Assembly (NCBI RefSeq): GCF_002797415.1 | Contig: NZ_KZ454944.1 | Location: 3,366,665 to 3,430,664, forward strand | Direction: 5' to 3' | DNA: 64,000 nt | Source of the DNA: Bacillus alkalisoli | Lineage (GTDB): Bacteria > Bacillota > Bacilli > Bacillales > Bacillaceae_I | In this document: one piece after another, positions 62,192 to 64,000 of the stretch | Position numbering within the stretch: position 1 is the stretch's first letter | Layout of the letters: every line of letters begins with the position of its first letter | Notes under the pieces: generated by a model | Seen by the model: the letters and a program-made list of their open reading frames with translations, nothing else | Databases searched by the model: none | What the model was told of the DNA's origin: nothing | Made by a program: the position numbers and the translations under genes

Positions 62192-63293
62192 AACCATTAC
62201 CATTTTAACTGTTTTGATATTATTAACTGGTTGCTGGGATGAAAGACTACTAAAAGAAGCAACTTTACTTATGCTTGTAGGTGTTGATTATCTAGAAGAT
62301 GGTCAAGTGCAAACATCTGTATCTGCTCCATTATTACCTAGTCAAGAAACAGTTGATAATCGATTAAATGCCGTAGCAGTCGGCCAATCATTCAATGAAA
62401 CGAAATTAGCTTTAGACAGGTCCATACCAGGACATATAGAGATTTCAAAACTAAAAGTATTTTTACTGGGACCATCTGTTGCCCAAACAGATGTATATCC
62501 ATTTTTAGACAGTATGTACCGAGATCCATTAAGTGCGTTAAACGCCAAAATTGCCGTTGTGGATGGAACTGCAAAAGACTATATTATGTTATACCCTAAA
62601 AATAAACCTCGGATTAGTATCTATATAACCGAATTGCTAAACAGTGCCGAGGAACATTCATATGTACCAGTTCAAACTATAGAATATATATGCCCAATTA
62701 TGTTTGATGAAGGACAAGACTTCATTGTTCCCTATCTTAAATTGGATAAAGCAAGTCAAGAAATTAGTGTTTCTGGAACAGCGCTATTTAATGACAAAAA
62801 ACAAAGTGGAGTATTAGATGCCCATGAATCGATGTTATTTTTACTACTTGCAGACCAAAAGGGAAAATCTGCAAAAATGACCCTTACGATTGACGATCCG
62901 AGTAATAACAGACAACCATTCGATAATATCATCACCATTGAAATTAAAAAATTGGATAGAAAAATGAAGATAGTACCTAAGAATGACACTATAGAGGCGG
63001 AAATTGATTTAAATCTTTATGTGGATGTCATAGAATATCCACACGATAATTTGCAGGAAAAAAAAGAGGTAATAAAACTAGATAATGTTTTAACGAAAAT
63101 ATTAACAACGGAAAGTGAAGCAGTAATAAAAAAACTTCAAGAAGCAAACTGTGATGGGTTTGGTATTGGTAGAAGAGTATTTGCCTTGCATAATACATTT
63201 TGGGAAAATCATGATTGGAAAGAATTGTATCCCTCTATCTCCATAAAATCTAATGTCCATGTGAAAATTATAGACCGTGGAATTATTAACTAA
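62175..63293 (+). CDS. Spore germination receptor subunit C, Ger(x)C lipoprotein
   Basis: 372 aa with a lipoprotein signal ending in LLTGC; the next residues WDERLLKEATLLMLVGVDY are the family's start motif. The rest is the Ger(x)C fold, ending near VFALHNTFWENHDWKELYPS. It is anchored to the outer face of the spore inner membrane and completes the A-B-C receptor. AAAGGAG lies before the ATG. Confidence 0.93.
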   Translation: MKQLHKTITILTVLILLTGCWDERLLKEATLLMLVGVDYLEDGQVQTSVSAPLLPSQETVDNRLNAVAVGQSFNETKLALDRSIPGHIEISKLKVFLLGPSVAQTDVYPFLDSMYRDPLSALNAKIAVVDGTAKDYIMLYPKNKPRISIYITELLNSAEEHSYVPVQTIEYICPIMFDEGQDFIVPYLKLDKASQEISVSGTALFNDKKQSGVLDAHESMLFLLLADQKGKSAKMTLTIDDPSNNRQPFDNIITIEIKKLDRKMKIVPKNDTIEAEIDLNLYVDVIEYPHDNLQEKKEVIKLDNVLTKILTTESEAVIKKLQEANCDGFGIGRRVFALHNTFWENHDWKELYPSISIKSNVHVKIIDRGIIN

Positions 63294-63340
63294 CAATTAA
63301 CCGAAAATTAGGGCCAGAACTCCGGTCGCTAAGAGAAAAC

Positions 63341-63392
63341 GGGGACGGGGTTACATTTCTCATTTTATAAATGAGAAATGTAACCCCGTCCC
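63341..63392. repeat. REP-like hairpin, family ii
   Basis: GGGGACGGGGTTACATTTCTC with GAGAAATGTAACCCCGTCCC: a perfect stem of about 20 bp. It is preceded by GGGCCAGAACTCC, a family i-like start. Confidence 0.88.
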
Positions 63393-63409
63393 TAGTTTAT
63401 CATGTTTAT

Positions 63410-63871
63410 CTATTTCAATTGAAAAAACCATTTGTAAAACTTCCATATTAATATTAATGAACCAAATACAGTAATCCATGTAACATACCAGTCCCAATGA
63501 AGATAATTTATTAGATTGGTGTACTTTTCGAATAAGATTTCTAACAAGGTTAGAATTGTACAAAAAGAGCTAATGTATACGAATTTTTTCCATATGGTCT
63601 TCTTTTGGGGATAATAAATACAAAAGAAGCTACTTATGATTGGAAACATAATAAATTCGAATAAAAAACTTGTACCATTGACATTCGCAAGTTCTCTAAC
63701 AGGGTATTCTATTAAATTTAATTGGACGACAAGTAAACCCAAAAACCAGGTAACGAATTGTTGGAAAGAAAAGGCAATACTAGCCTCTCTCCATTTGTTT
63801 TTTGGAATAAAGCCTAAAGAAATAAAAGTAATAGCATATAAAACATATAAAAGCATAAACTCAATATTCAT
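63410..63871 (-). CDS. CBO0543 family membrane protein, copy 3
   Basis: 153 aa. Four or five membrane helices. REASIAFSFQQFVTWFLGLL and FEFIMFPIISSFFCIYYP align with copy 1 at 38473-38952. No strong RBS is seen. Function unknown. It converges on the gerA-type operon with a family ii hairpin in between. Confidence 0.7.
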   Translation of the reverse strand: MNIEFMLLYVLYAITFISLGFIPKNKWREASIAFSFQQFVTWFLGLLVVQLNLIEYPVRELANVNGTSFLFEFIMFPIISSFFCIYYPQKKTIWKKFVYISSFCTILTLLEILFEKYTNLINYLHWDWYVTWITVFGSLILIWKFYKWFFQLK

Positions 63872-64000
63872 ATGTATCAGACCCTTTTGGAGGCTGTTTG
63901 AAAAGCCACACTACATAACGACGGCATAACCATAATTCAATAGTAAAATTAAAGAAGCTTCTTATTAGATTATCTATCTTTATGTTCATGATGTTTGTAA

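Overview
The window looks like chromosome of an AT-rich, endospore-forming Bacillaceae bacterium. The evidence is a GerA-type germinant receptor operon, a cluster of spore-surface (CsxC-like) genes, a des/desR membrane-fluidity pair, a NatAB/NatRK-like set, HelD, two MCPs, AsnA, Bacillus-type ribosome binding sites and U-tailed hairpin terminators. I see no rRNA, tRNA, CRISPR array, complete IS element or prophage.

Layout. 1-3.6 kb (minus): desR start, fatty acid desaturase, a Gfo/Idh/MocA oxidoreductase, a phased repeat array, a DUF1456 protein. 3.8-7.2 kb (plus): small ORF, tandem terminators, an RsgA-type GTPase, a Nudix hydrolase, a small membrane protein, an MFS transporter. 7.2-12.7 kb: ABC exporter, a MITE with target duplication, a fasciclin protein, a Ca2+/cation antiporter and a CBS/CorC protein. 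12.9-27.7 kb (all minus): a beta-1,3-glucan (laminarin-type) utilisation locus. It holds a wall-anchored GH16 laminarinase with five CBM-like modules, a GH94/GH161-type beta-glucan phosphorylase, a LacI regulator, YesL, a sugar ABC importer and a GH1 beta-glucosidase, with repeated CGAAA-N4-TTTCG operators. 28.4-37.2 kb: two paralogous NERD nuclease-domain genes, each followed by a repeat array, around a spore-surface cluster. 38-45 kb: small membrane proteins, asnA, an MCP between two copies of a 137-bp palindromic element, a YczE-like protein, another array and a DUF1646 transporter. 45-48.4 kb: decayed and orphan genes and a RAYT transposase bracketed by hairpins. 48.4-57.5 kb: natBA with divergent natRK, helD, a CBO0543 protein, a frameshifted AraC/GyrI regulator and an alkyltransferase-like protein. 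57.8-64 kb: a CHASE3 MCP, a gerA-type tricistron and another CBO0543 protein.

The most unusual feature is a set of five noncoding tandem arrays (about 2.59-3.03, 20.12-20.91, 27.84-28.31, 35.56-36.28 and 42.97-43.9 kb). Four have unit lengths locked at 52 or 53 bp, close to five helical turns. The first has 21-bp monomers, close to two turns, in an exact 93-bp cycle. I found no breaks in register although the units differ in sequence. All five lie between co-oriented minus-strand genes, and two directly follow NERD genes. Overlaid on this are at least four families of short palindromic (REP-like) repeats, which fit the RAYT at 47.4-48.1 kb.
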